Below, piece by piece: positions 54,142 to 63,933 of a DNA stretch of 64,000 nucleotides; within the stretch, counting starts at the first letter, position 1; every line of letters begins with the position of its first letter. Location of the stretch: the NCBI GenBank assembly GCA_964619885.1, contig CAZUGA010000012.1:1-64000 (forward strand), read 5' to 3'. Origin of the DNA: CAZUGA01 sp964619885 (GTDB taxonomy: Bacteria; Pseudomonadota; Gammaproteobacteria; Methylococcales; UBA1147). Below the pieces are notes generated by a model. The model worked only from the letters and a program-made list of their open reading frames with translations, was not told the DNA's origin and searched no databases. The translations under genes were made by a program, and so were the position numbers.

Positions 54142-57120
54142 TCAAATAATAGCGGAATCGAGTTGATTGTGAAAAGCTTGGCAGCGTCTATATAATTCCA
54201 CGAGTTCGGGGACCCAATGGAACGATTCGATAATGCGTTGAAAAGTACTATCCTCGGCGAGAAGTGCTGGCAGATCTTGAGATAGACCAACGATATGTAC
54301 GTCATGTTTACGAGCGACAACTAGATAATACAGGTAATGAACGGCGCGGATCGCAAGCTTGGGGTCGTTGAAAGCTTCGTGGATAGGGACCAGAAAAGCG
54401 ACTTGTAGTGAGCGAGCCCGCTCATCCAATATGAACTTACCGTCCTGGATGGTACATACCATGGGCAAGGCTTTTAGGGTTTCATTATCGTCGAAACCGA
54501 TCTTGGGCCATGGGTTTGCCGGGTGTTCCAATTTGAACATTTCGGCAAATGCCTTACTATACATCCAACTCAGGCTACAGGCGACTGGGTCATCTACTGG
54601 AGCCGATTCAGGGTCGGAAAATTCGCGCAATTTGGGTATTAGAGCTCGCCGCAAATCTTTTAATGAGACATCGTTGGTCTGGTCCGTCAGAATCCGATAA
54701 CCCAAGCCGCCCAGTAATACTAATCGGGATAAGCGTTCGAATTCTGCTACTTCGCTTAGCAATAATTGTAGCGCCATAGGTTCAATCGCAGTATGTGTCC
54801 AGGTGAGGAACGCAATGACATTACCAGTCACATACGTGTTGTGATGCGTGCGCCAATTTTTGAATAATGCCTGGACGCAGCCTTCTGTGACTGTCCGGCT
54901 ACCGAAAGATTCACCGGCGATGCGATATATTCTAGAATGAAACGCGGCGAAACCAAGCTCGTCGAAATGGTGCATTCTAATGCAAAAAGCGAGATATTGA
55001 CCGAGTAGAAATTCCTGCCATTGGCGATGCATAAAACGAACGCTGTTGGGTCCGGTCGGTACAAAAAGTGTCCGCTGGACCAGGGCGTCGCAAATTTCTG
55101 GCTGCTGTACCAGTTTGAACCCTAAAATAATTTCCTCTCGGATCGGCATAATTGCTTCCAAGAAGAAATTTTCATCGTCTTGGCTGGTTCGTTCGAAAAA
55201 TTGTTCCCAGCGCTTATGTAATTGGGCCGCTTCTTTGCGCAAGATGTCGGTGCTGATTTCTCCACGGGCTTTGTGGAAAAACAACCACGCGATAAACATC
55301 ATTGATCGACAAAGGTGGTCGATTTCGATGGCATGATTTTCGTTGGTTTGCATACCCACCAAGTGACTGCGTACCAGTGCAGTTCGCATGGTTTGGCAGA
55401 GTAGCGCAGCTTGGTTGGCAGGGCCTTCGGAAATCTCGCAGGAGGGATCTGGTTCGTAGTTGGTCAGAATAAGCGGGGTCAGCATGAAGTCGAGTAATTC
55501 TTTGTCTTCTACCTGGTCAATCCAGTCTTTGCAGGATGGATAAACGTCTTTGGCTTGTGCGATTGATAAGCGCAATATTTCAAAAACATCCTTGGGATCG
55601 TTGACCAGTCGCTCGATACCATGAATCGTGTTTCTGACGCCAATTACAATCGAGAAATTGGGGTTATCCGAGTAGCGGGAAACCGCTTCGCGTAACAACT
55701 TTATTATGCTGGAGAAACTGACTGCTCTATGATTGTGTAAAAAATCATCCAAGCCATCCAGAATGATTGCTACGCCGTATTTTTTGAAATTCTTTTCCAA
55801 CCACTGCGGATCCCAGGTGAGTTCGGGGAACATCGACGAGCCCCAGTCCAGCCACCATTGCCACAGGGTTTCCCAGGTATAAGTCGTATCATCGACTTGT
55901 CCTGCGGTGATTTGTTGCAGCGGAATAAATAGCGGAATAGGATCTTTCTTCCGAGGGTTGGATAGGTAGCCCAGCCCAAGTTGCCAGGCGATCATACGCA
56001 TGACCGATGATTTACCAACCCCCGCGGCCCCGGTAACGACCAATTGGCGCGGTCGATCACTGGTTTTCGCAATAGCCGCGATGATCATATCAGCGATTTC
56101 CGCTTGGGTGCCGAAAGATGCGGATACAAAATTGGGTTTGGGCCGGTCCTGGTCGCTGCCTATCCCGCAAACGGTTGTTTCAATTAGTTGATGGGTTGCG
56201 CTGCTGCGATTGACTAACTCTATGCGGCGCAGGGTTCCATCGACTACGTCTACGCCCATGTCTAAGGTGTATCGTTGGGCTAAATCGGCGACGATAGACA
56301 CGATCGGAGCATTGATGCGCTTTGGGATTTTTATTGATTTGTGGGTCCCACGAATAAACAGTTGTCGACTTTGTACGCTGGTTTCGTAAGGTACCGATAG
56401 ATCTGTTTTTGCACAAACATCCTGAATCACTGGGCACGGTTGATTAAAACGACGCGATTGCTGCTGGCAGTGTATAAATTGGTTTTCCAGGTCCACCAGC
56501 CAGGGATTTTGCCAACTCAATGCGGGAATGATTTCATTTTTCCCCCAGTCTTTGCCGCCCTGGGTCATAAATCGAGTGATTCCAAAGACTGGGCGGAGTA
56601 ATGCATAGTAGCTTAGATAAGCATACTTCCCGGCGCGGCTGATGAAGGGGGAGCCGCCAAGATGCGGTACCGCGATATTCAAGATTCTACGGGTACGTAA
56701 CCATAGCGACTCAGCACGTGCTAAATCTATACCCTTTTTCCGTTCACGTTGTAGACGATCTGCCGCGTCTTTTAACATCAGCTTTACGATCAATCCGCCG
56801 GTGCTATGAGTGACGAATATTAGATGTCGATGGTTGTGAAATTCGGTTTCCAGCCACGCTCTAAGGTCATCTGCCGCTTGACTGATGCTCGATCGTTGCC
56901 AGGATCTGGATGGATAGGCGTAAGAAATCACATCCGTGTCGACCGAGGCATTTTCCAACACCCATTCGGGCATGGTGCCCCAGGTTTTGACGCAATCCCC
57001 GAACAGACCATGGACGTATATGATTAAGCAACGTCCCTCGAATCCGGTATCGTGAAGTTGTGCTTTGTGGACCGCGCCGTAGCGGCTCATATCAGTCCAA
57101 AAGGTGTTGTTATTTTTCAT
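54142..57120 (-). CDS. Alpha/beta-hydrolase fused to a STAND (NACHT-type) NTPase
   Basis: The N-terminal 280 residues of this 992-residue protein are a lipase-like alpha/beta-hydrolase: YVHGLFGD (35-42) for the oxyanion side, nucleophile elbow THSTGG with S106, and a family helix LIVKLML. The central domain (about 335-640) is a P-loop NTPase of the STAND/NACHT class: Walker A GAAGVGKS (364-371), Walker B AIILDGLDDF (451-460) and a sensor-like VIGVRNT. The rest is a helical region of about 350 residues with no repeats I recognise, probably the sensor. STAND NTPases with N-terminal effectors are known antiphage sensors, so abortive defence is the likely role. It is a single-gene unit. Confidence 0.85.
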   Translation of the reverse strand: MKNNNTFWTDMSRYGAVHKAQLHDTGFEGRCLIIYVHGLFGDCVKTWGTMPEWVLENASVDTDVISYAYPSRSWQRSSISQAADDLRAWLETEFHNHRHLIFVTHSTGGLIVKLMLKDAADRLQRERKKGIDLARAESLWLRTRRILNIAVPHLGGSPFISRAGKYAYLSYYALLRPVFGITRFMTQGGKDWGKNEIIPALSWQNPWLVDLENQFIHCQQQSRRFNQPCPVIQDVCAKTDLSVPYETSVQSRQLFIRGTHKSIKIPKRINAPIVSIVADLAQRYTLDMGVDVVDGTLRRIELVNRSSATHQLIETTVCGIGSDQDRPKPNFVSASFGTQAEIADMIIAAIAKTSDRPRQLVVTGAAGVGKSSVMRMIAWQLGLGYLSNPRKKDPIPLFIPLQQITAGQVDDTTYTWETLWQWWLDWGSSMFPELTWDPQWLEKNFKKYGVAIILDGLDDFLHNHRAVSFSSIIKLLREAVSRYSDNPNFSIVIGVRNTIHGIERLVNDPKDVFEILRLSIAQAKDVYPSCKDWIDQVEDKELLDFMLTPLILTNYEPDPSCEISEGPANQAALLCQTMRTALVRSHLVGMQTNENHAIEIDHLCRSMMFIAWLFFHKARGEISTDILRKEAAQLHKRWEQFFERTSQDDENFFLEAIMPIREEIILGFKLVQQPEICDALVQRTLFVPTGPNSVRFMHRQWQEFLLGQYLAFCIRMHHFDELGFAAFHSRIYRIAGESFGSRTVTEGCVQALFKNWRTHHNTYVTGNVIAFLTWTHTAIEPMALQLLLSEVAEFERLSRLVLLGGLGYRILTDQTNDVSLKDLRRALIPKLREFSDPESAPVDDPVACSLSWMYSKAFAEMFKLEHPANPWPKIGFDDNETLKALPMVCTIQDGKFILDERARSLQVAFLVPIHEAFNDPKLAIRAVHYLYYLVVARKHDVHIVGLSQDLPALLAEDSTFQRIIESFHWVPELVELYRRCQAFHNQLDSAII

Positions 57121-57184
57121 TGGGATGAAACGCGGCTAAATCTACATGATTATAGTTTGCTTTGAGGTTTGGCAAACCGAATTG

Positions 57185-57256
57185 GTTCAATTTGGTGTTC
57201 AATCTAATGATTCCACAATGCGCTCCTTCAGCGCATTTGGCTAGATTGAACCAACC
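57185..57256. repeat. Nested hairpin between mscK and the STAND gene
   Basis: TTCAATCTA near 57195 pairs with TAGATTGAA near 57243. Inside it AATGCGCT pairs with AGCGCATT around CCTTC. An extra TTGGTTCAAT copy lies just before the left arm. The element is in the 162-base gap before the STAND start and has no T-run. It may terminate mscK or act in the STAND leader. Confidence 0.5.
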
Positions 57257-57282
57257 CGCCAGGAAAGCAATAAAATCAAATT

Positions 57283-60200
57283 TCAATTTTGATCATCCTG
57301 TTTTTTTTCATTTACCGAGCCCGGATAACTTGCTAATGAATCAACAGCGACGTTTGATCGAATATGGATATCTCTCTGCGGGAACGGTATTTCTATATTC
57401 TTGTCGCGTAGCGCTCGATCGATTTCCATATGTAGCTCATGAGTAACTTGCAGTCGCTGCGATACCTCGTTGACAAAGACGCGGACTTCAAAATCCAAGG
57501 AACTGTCACCGAACCCAATGAAATAAACCGTAGGTTCCGGGTCTTGCATAATCAGTGGATTTGATTTAATTACGTTGCTAATAATCTGGTGGGCCATCTC
57601 GGTATCGGAACCATAGGCGATACCGACGGAGAACATGATGCGGGTGATTCGGTCAGACAGACTCCAATTGGTGAGTTTGTCCGTGATAAAGGTTTTGTTC
57701 GGTACGATTAATTCTTTACGGTCCCAATCGGTCAGCGTTGTCGCGCGGATTTGGATTCGGGTTACGGTTCCGGTCATGTTGCCGACCGTGACGGTATCGC
57801 CCATTCGAATCGGCCGTTCAAACAGCAAAATGATGCCGGAGACAAGGTTGGCGAATATCTCTTGCAAACCGAATCCTAACCCCACCCCCAGAGCGGCAAT
57901 GAGCCATTGGATTTCAGACCACCGGCCCCCCAGTTGGTCGGCAATCGTAACAACGGTAATTGCGACTAAAAGATATCGGCTGAGTTGCAAAATAGCGTAA
58001 CGACTTCCCGGTTCAACGGTGAATCGCCTGAGAAGAATTACCTCAAGGACGCCTGGCAGATTTCTAACAGCAATGGTCGCCAATACGCCGTACAGAATGG
58101 CCATCGCTAAATTAGCCAGTGTGACCGGTTGATGTGTTTCTATTCCATCAACCAAAACGGTTTGCTTCCATAGGATGAAGTTATCCAGAATAGAAAATGC
58201 CGGCAGTACGTTTTTCCAAACGATCCAGAAGCCGACGGCCAGCGCTAACATGATCGAAACATTCAGAACTTGATGCGTTTGCGCGTTAATCGTCGGGATG
58301 TCGATTTGGTCGAAATCCAGTTGAATGTTTTCACCCAGGGCGTCACCGCTTGATTTAGTCGAAAGTTCTAGTTTGTGTTTCTCTCTAGCTTGTTTGACGG
58401 CTAACTGACGGTTGACCAAATTCAACCAGCGCACCACAAGTGCGTACAGGATAACGGCGATCAGAACGATGCGAATCGACAAGATAAGTTTCTGTTGCAA
58501 TTCTAAAGCGCTAACATAATATCCGGCGACGGCAAAACCGATGACGATAAAAGGTAGTGCAATCGTTAGCGGGTACCAGGCGAACCTTGATTTAAACAGA
58601 AGATTTCGTGGGTGCTCTCTAAGATAGTTGCTTAATGCACCGTGGCGGGGATTGAGAATCATCGCCAGAGCTATTGCACCTGCAAGCATCAGTACGATCG
58701 ACGCGAATCGGCCAAGGCTGTTGCTGTAAGCAATGACGCTTTGCGCGCTGGTCATCGCTACGATGAAGATCGCGGGGACCGAGACGTATCTTAGCCAAAA
58801 TAATTGGCGTCTGAGGATAGTTGTAGTCTTCGGTGCCCAGTGAAAATGTGAGTTTGCGATGCCATCTGGTTGAAAGACGATATAGCAAGATTGCAAAAAG
58901 AATAATGAAGCCGCCGCTTGGCAGAATCCATAGCCCGCCGCCCTGACAATTTCGGGATTTGCGTGATCGCTCATAAGGAGCCAGCCGATAAAATACATGA
59001 GTAACGACAGGGGCAAAACTTTCAATAACGTGTAACCAAGTGATTCGAGAGTATATGCGAATCTGTCGGCATAGCGTTTTGAAACCCGAATTGAGATTGA
59101 ATTCAATTTTCGATTTAGATGAAATTTTGCGCCGATCAAGCCCAAAACCAAAGCCAAAACTATTGTAGTTATTGTCGGTCTGGTGGCCAGATCTGTGATC
59201 AATGCATCTCCGATATCAATCCACATCGACGGCGAAAGAATCCAACCCGCCGATTTGATGAGGTCCCAAAAGGAGCGTGGGTTGATTGGCTGAGAACTGG
59301 GAATCCACAGCAATCGTTGGTCAAGAAACGATGCAAATTGGCCTGCATTGTCGTTCATTTGCCGTTTGGCGATATCCAATTCACCGAGCGAGCGTAAATA
59401 ATCTCCGTAGGCTTCGTTCAGTTTATTGAGTATGCGTTTGTAATTATCCAACAATACACCCAGTTCCGCTTGAATTTGAGTGCGTTGTTCGCCCGGTAAA
59501 CTATTATCGACGTTCAATGTCATGATCTTTTCCAGGGTCTTGCGCGGTTCTTCTACAACGCGTAGATCATCCTCGACCTGAAATTGTTGGAGACTGGCAT
59601 CAGCGGTTTCTTTCTTCAGTAAATCGGCGTCGCGTTCGAAATCGTAAGTACTGGGAAGATTACGGCGTTGTTCGCGCAAGACGGCGCTTAAGGCTGCGCT
59701 TAAGCCCGCTATAGACAACTTTTTTTGAGCATTCTTGTAATCGAGTATGATTTGTTTGGTGCGTTCATTGATTTGTTTACTTAGCGTTTCTGTTTTATCG
59801 ATGTTATCTATCACTTTGCCCAATTCATTGCCCAATTGTGCATTCTTTCTGATTGATTCTTGAATAACATGATGTTTTCCAGTCGCAGCTTCCAACGCGC
59901 GGGCTAATTCTTCTTGGAATAATTCCGCGTCTGATTGTCGACGTTCGCCCAACGCGGCTTTGATGACTTGAACTTGAAGTTGAAGGTAGTTAATGCGGGC
60001 CGATACAGATTTGAGCTGGGCGCTTAGGATTTCTATTCGAGGGGTTAGCGCTATTGATTCCAGATCCAGCATTCTAATTTCTGCTCCCAGTGATTTGCTG
60101 GTTGCCTCGAGTGCTGTTTTACGTGCTTCGGTCTCGTCATCTTGTTGGGTATCTGCGATGGGTGTATTTAAGGAATTGAGTTCAGTGAGGACCTCATCCA

Positions 60201-60729
60201 GCTTTTTCTTGGCGGAATTTTCTTCGCTGCTAATTTCAGCAGGGCGATTATTTTGCCGGCGCAGTTCGTGCTCAAGTTCCTCTGCTTGGGTTTTCCAGGC
60301 CGATAGATTTCCTTGCTTAACCAACAGCCGTTGTTCCAATTCGGTTTCGGGAATGTCCGCAAAATTTTCTATTTGAGATGGATTTTCGATGGATGCGAGC
60401 ATCTCCGACTTTTTATTGATCTCCTTTAATTGGCCAGAGGCGGTATTAATTGTCTCTTGGTGAATGTCACTCTGCAGAGCAAAGTTTTCAGCATCTTTCA
60501 ATGCTTTTAACGCGGTTTCGTATAGAGTAACTCTGCGTTCTTTTGTATCGGTACCCAGAGAATTACTATTTTTTAACGCATCAATTTGATGCTGAATGTG
60601 TTTTTTGGAGTAGTTCAGGTTTGTATCCGGAGTTTGGTTTTGTGCATATGCCGTAGTCAGAGCCAGAATTAATAGGATGCTAAGTCCTAACCAATGCCTA
60701 CTGCGTGTTGTTTGATGTTTTTTTGTCAT
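57283..60729 (-). CDS. mscK: MscK-type large mechanosensitive channel
   Basis: This 1148-residue inner-membrane channel of the MscS superfamily resembles E. coli MscK/KefA in length. It has a signal peptide (residues 1-29, ending TAYAQ), a long periplasmic coiled-coil region to about 500 and about eight extra membrane helices. The MscS core follows, with pore helix LGVGLGFGLQEIFANLVSG, then FERPIRMGDTVTVG and TDWDRKELIVPNKTF of the beta domain. It should release solutes on osmotic downshock. Neighbours give no further hint. Confidence 0.93.
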   Translation of the reverse strand: MTKKHQTTRSRHWLGLSILLILALTTAYAQNQTPDTNLNYSKKHIQHQIDALKNSNSLGTDTKERRVTLYETALKALKDAENFALQSDIHQETINTASGQLKEINKKSEMLASIENPSQIENFADIPETELEQRLLVKQGNLSAWKTQAEELEHELRRQNNRPAEISSEENSAKKKLDEVLTELNSLNTPIADTQQDDETEARKTALEATSKSLGAEIRMLDLESIALTPRIEILSAQLKSVSARINYLQLQVQVIKAALGERRQSDAELFQEELARALEAATGKHHVIQESIRKNAQLGNELGKVIDNIDKTETLSKQINERTKQIILDYKNAQKKLSIAGLSAALSAVLREQRRNLPSTYDFERDADLLKKETADASLQQFQVEDDLRVVEEPRKTLEKIMTLNVDNSLPGEQRTQIQAELGVLLDNYKRILNKLNEAYGDYLRSLGELDIAKRQMNDNAGQFASFLDQRLLWIPSSQPINPRSFWDLIKSAGWILSPSMWIDIGDALITDLATRPTITTIVLALVLGLIGAKFHLNRKLNSISIRVSKRYADRFAYTLESLGYTLLKVLPLSLLMYFIGWLLMSDHANPEIVRAAGYGFCQAAASLFFLQSCYIVFQPDGIANSHFHWAPKTTTILRRQLFWLRYVSVPAIFIVAMTSAQSVIAYSNSLGRFASIVLMLAGAIALAMILNPRHGALSNYLREHPRNLLFKSRFAWYPLTIALPFIVIGFAVAGYYVSALELQQKLILSIRIVLIAVILYALVVRWLNLVNRQLAVKQAREKHKLELSTKSSGDALGENIQLDFDQIDIPTINAQTHQVLNVSIMLALAVGFWIVWKNVLPAFSILDNFILWKQTVLVDGIETHQPVTLANLAMAILYGVLATIAVRNLPGVLEVILLRRFTVEPGSRYAILQLSRYLLVAITVVTIADQLGGRWSEIQWLIAALGVGLGFGLQEIFANLVSGIILLFERPIRMGDTVTVGNMTGTVTRIQIRATTLTDWDRKELIVPNKTFITDKLTNWSLSDRITRIMFSVGIAYGSDTEMAHQIISNVIKSNPLIMQDPEPTVYFIGFGDSSLDFEVRVFVNEVSQRLQVTHELHMEIDRALRDKNIEIPFPQRDIHIRSNVAVDSLASYPGSVNEKKQDDQN

Positions 60730-60881
60730 TGGATTGAAACTTTAGCCATCGCTAAACTTTAGGGAGCGGGACAGTGTCAAAAGCGATTTTGAATGCGGAA
60801 TTATTGCATTTGATTCAAAATTGGTTGAAAACTGAAATAAATGTTGTAAATGCCTGTGGTCCGGCAGCAAAATGAAAAAGT

Positions 60882-61097
60882 TTATGATGGCGAATTTTCG
60901 TATGCTTGAATGATCTCCAGCGCACGGTCGGTGTGGTTGTCCGCGACCCAAATTGAAGTATTGCCGGCGGGCGGTATTTCGCCGATTCCACCTTGTAGAA
61001 AATAGCCGCTGATATGGGTTTCTATATGCTGTTGTTCCAACAAACCCTTAACGATATTGGCTTCGATTAAATCGTTAGCTTGATATACACGTTGCAT
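60882..61097 (-). CDS. DUF2007-family small protein
   Basis: This 71-residue protein matches the putative signal-transducing DUF2007 family: MQRVYQANDLIEANIVKGLLEQQ at the start, then VADNHTDRALEIIQAYE. The fold is a small ferredoxin-like domain related to the PII plan; the function is unknown. It starts 32 bases after the moeA stop on the same strand, so co-transcription with moeA is likely. Confidence 0.85.
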   Translation of the reverse strand: MQRVYQANDLIEANIVKGLLEQQHIETHISGYFLQGGIGEIPPAGNTSIWVADNHTDRALEIIQAYENSPS

Positions 61098-61129
61098 TGC
61101 TGGTCCGCTTTAGCATTTTCGATTTTCGG

Positions 61130-62389
61130 TCAGGTGAAACAAAAGGGCGGGTCTATGGGTTCTACATTCACGGTTTCGCCAATTTTGACGCCATCGCATT
61201 CGGCGTCCAGGATGATAAAACAATTGGATGCCGCAAAACCGCTCAAATTGTGAGATTGTTGTTTGCTTGCCGGTTTGACGATTAGCCCGCCATCGCTGTC
61301 GGTATCGAGCTGGCCCCTTTGGAATTCCTGCCGCCCCGGTATTTTTTTTATGTTGGCGGTGCAATGTGCCGATAATCTAAGTGGGTTTTTTAGAGCGCTT
61401 CCCATTAGCCGTAATAAAGCGGGCCGGACCAATTGATAGAATGTGACGATTACCGAGACTGGGTTGCCGGGGAGACCGAAGAAATAGGCGTTATTGATTT
61501 TTCCGAATGCCACGGGTTTGCCGGGTTTCATTGCTATTTTCCAGAATTGTATTTTACCAACTTCTTCGAGTGCTGATCTAACCAAGTCGGCGTCCCCAAC
61601 AGATACGCCACCCGAGGTGATAATTGCCTGATTGGACTCTGCTGCATTCGATAATGTTTCCATTAGCTGGGATTTGTCGTCAGCGATAACGCCCAGATCC
61701 AAGATTTTTACATCCAAACATTGCAGCATGGTGAACAGGGTATACCGGTTACTATCGTAAATTTCACCTTGATCTAATTGATCGTGTAATGGGCGAAGTT
61801 CATTACCTGTAGAGAAAAAAACGATACGCGGTTTTTGCATAACGATGACTTCAGCGATGCCGAGCGTCGCTATGATCCCTATATCAGAAGGCGTCAAGCG
61901 TTTGCCTTTGGACAGAATTAATTGACCGAGCTCTATTTCGTCACCGGGTTGCCTGACGTATTCTCCATGCATCTCAATTGGCGGAAATTCAACTATATCG
62001 TCTTTGCGAGTGACGTTTTCTTGAATGACTACAGAATCGGTGCCTTGAGGTAGGACTGCGCCGGTGAATATTCGGACGCACTGACCTTTTTCTACGCCAT
62101 TTTGGTATGGTTTGCCGGCCCAGGAAGTCCCTATCACTTTTAACCGAGTCGTTCTTCCGAGTACTGCATCGCCGCTATGGAATGCATAGCCATCCATGGC
62201 AGAAATCCGATGCGGCGGGACTTCAATCGGCGCGTCAATATCGCAACCTAGAATACGGCCAAGACATGATTTGAGCGGAATTGTTTCGGTTGTTAATAGT
62301 GGTTGCACCTGCGCTTTTATGCGGTGCAATGCTTGTTCGATAGTTAGTACCGATGTATCCGCTGCATCATAACGATCGCTAGTGCTCAT
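61130..62389 (-). CDS. moeA: Molybdopterin molybdenumtransferase
   Basis: This 419-residue enzyme inserts molybdate into adenylylated molybdopterin. Family blocks are ISAMDGYAF near residue 62, the MPT-binding TSGGVSVGDADLV, KIAMKPGKPVAFG and FGLPGNPVSV. All four MoeA domains fit the length. It overlaps mobB by 11 bases and shares its strand with a sugar-nucleotide operon upstream. With moeB at 20 kb, the window holds three molybdenum-cofactor genes. Confidence 0.96.
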   Translation of the reverse strand: MSTSDRYDAADTSVLTIEQALHRIKAQVQPLLTTETIPLKSCLGRILGCDIDAPIEVPPHRISAMDGYAFHSGDAVLGRTTRLKVIGTSWAGKPYQNGVEKGQCVRIFTGAVLPQGTDSVVIQENVTRKDDIVEFPPIEMHGEYVRQPGDEIELGQLILSKGKRLTPSDIGIIATLGIAEVIVMQKPRIVFFSTGNELRPLHDQLDQGEIYDSNRYTLFTMLQCLDVKILDLGVIADDKSQLMETLSNAAESNQAIITSGGVSVGDADLVRSALEEVGKIQFWKIAMKPGKPVAFGKINNAYFFGLPGNPVSVIVTFYQLVRPALLRLMGSALKNPLRLSAHCTANIKKIPGRQEFQRGQLDTDSDGGLIVKPASKQQSHNLSGFAASNCFIILDAECDGVKIGETVNVEPIDPPFCFT

Positions 62390-62906
62390 GTAGTAGGTAA
62401 TTGTCGACTATAAACGATGTTATTTGTTCGGGACAATTGATATCGAGTTGAGTCAAATGATTGGGGATCTCGAGTTCGCTGTCAGATGCAACGGCGATTA
62501 TGCAGTCATCGTTTGGAAAAAGTAAAGGTTTGCCTAGGCTGGGGCGGTGCAATTCTATTTTTGGGAATTTTTCCCGTTTGAATCCTTCTACCAGCAATAG
62601 ATCCAAACCAGTTTGGTCAAATTGTGATAGTTGATCATTTAACACCGGGTCTTTGTTGGTCGGGAATTCTGTGACCGTAGCGCGCCGGCAATGCGACACC
62701 AGCATGATAGGTGTCGCGCCAGCCTTGCGCAATTCGTAGCTATCTTTACCGGGTTGGTCTATTTCAAAACTGTGGTGACTGTGTTTGATCAGTCCAATAT
62801 TCAATCCGCGTTGTTTTAATAACGGGATTGTCTTGACCAGTAATGTTGTTTTTCCGGTGCCGCTGTAGGCGGCAAACCCTAAAATCGGGATATGCGCATT
62901 GTCCAT
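62379..62906 (-). CDS. mobB: Molybdopterin-guanine dinucleotide biosynthesis adapter MobB
   Basis: This 175-residue GTP-binding protein helps MobA attach GMP to molybdopterin. The P-loop is AAYSGTGKTTLL (residues 12-23), followed by GLIKHSHHSFEIDQPGKDSYELR and LLLVEGFKREKFPKIEL, all MobB signatures. Its ATG overlaps the stop of the epimerase gene upstream, so it is co-translated with it, an unusual partner. mobA is not seen. Confidence 0.95.
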   Translation of the reverse strand: MDNAHIPILGFAAYSGTGKTTLLVKTIPLLKQRGLNIGLIKHSHHSFEIDQPGKDSYELRKAGATPIMLVSHCRRATVTEFPTNKDPVLNDQLSQFDQTGLDLLLVEGFKREKFPKIELHRPSLGKPLLFPNDDCIIAVASDSELEIPNHLTQLDINCPEQITSFIVDNYLLHEH

Positions 62907-63916
62907 CAGGTGGAATGGTAAAATTCTTTATACCACTCAACGAATCGGCTGATGCCTGTCTCAATTGGGGTTGATGGCTGATAGCCGACATCTTTGATAA
63001 GGTCGCTGACATCCGCATAGGTTGCCGGAACGTCCCCTTCTTGTAGTGGCAATAGGTTTTTTTTCGCTTTTATTCCCAGGCAGTCTTCCAAAACTTCAAT
63101 GAATCGTATTAGCTCCACCGGATTGTGATTGCCGATATTATACAAACGGTACGGCGCTTTGCTGGTGCCAGAATCTGGCTCATCGCCCTGCCAATCTGGA
63201 TTGGCTTGGGCGACCTTGTCCAGAACGCGTACTACACCCCGGACAATATCGTCGATATAGGTGAAATCGCGTTGATGATTTCCATGATTGAATACATCAA
63301 TAGGACGGCCTGCAAGAATGTTCTTGGTAAACATGAACAAGGCCATGTCAGGTCGGCCCCAGGGGCCATAAACGGTAAAGAAACGAAGGCCTGTTGTGGC
63401 TAGGTTGTATAAATGGCTATAGGTATGAGCCATCAGTTCGTTGGCTTTTTTTGTCGCTGCATACAAACTGACCGGATGATCTACATTGTCGTGCACGGAA
63501 AACGGCATCGACGTGTTTGCTCCGTAGACAGAACTGCTTGAAGCATAAACCAAATGCTCAACTTGGTTGTGGCGGCAAGCTTCCAGAATATTGCAGAACC
63601 CGACCACGTTGGCATCGATATAGGCGCGCGGGTTTTCTAACGAATAGCGAACGCCTGCCTGCGCGGCCAAATTGATGACGCGCTTTGGCTTAAATGAATT
63701 AAAAATTTGGTCTATTGCCGATTTGTCTTCTAGGTTTGCTCTGACATCGGTAAATCCAGGCTCGGGTGTGAGTCTATCCAGTCGGGCTTGCTTCAGAGTA
63801 ACGTCGTAATAGTCGTTAATATTGTCAATACCAACGACTTCGTCGCCGCGCTTCAATAGATGGGTCGCAACGGCGGACCCAATAAACCCGGCTGTGCCGG
63901 TTATGATTACTTTCAT
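62906..63916 (-). CDS. UDP-glucuronate 4-epimerase-like nucleotide-sugar epimerase
   Basis: This 336-residue short-chain dehydrogenase-type epimerase has the NAD site GTAGFIGSAVATHL (residues 7-20), catalytic Ser/Tyr/Lys in SSSSVYG and YAATKKANE, and the block GLRFFTVYGPWGRPDMALF. This pattern is typical of UDP-glucuronate (or UDP-N-acetylglucosaminuronate) 4-epimerases of capsule and exopolysaccharide pathways. It starts 17 bases after a nucleotide-sugar dehydrogenase stop, which would supply its uronic acid substrate. Confidence 0.88.
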   Translation of the reverse strand: MKVIITGTAGFIGSAVATHLLKRGDEVVGIDNINDYYDVTLKQARLDRLTPEPGFTDVRANLEDKSAIDQIFNSFKPKRVINLAAQAGVRYSLENPRAYIDANVVGFCNILEACRHNQVEHLVYASSSSVYGANTSMPFSVHDNVDHPVSLYAATKKANELMAHTYSHLYNLATTGLRFFTVYGPWGRPDMALFMFTKNILAGRPIDVFNHGNHQRDFTYIDDIVRGVVRVLDKVAQANPDWQGDEPDSGTSKAPYRLYNIGNHNPVELIRFIEVLEDCLGIKAKKNLLPLQEGDVPATYADVSDLIKDVGYQPSTPIETGISRFVEWYKEFYHST

Positions 63917-63933
63917 CTGGCTATGCAGGTTAC

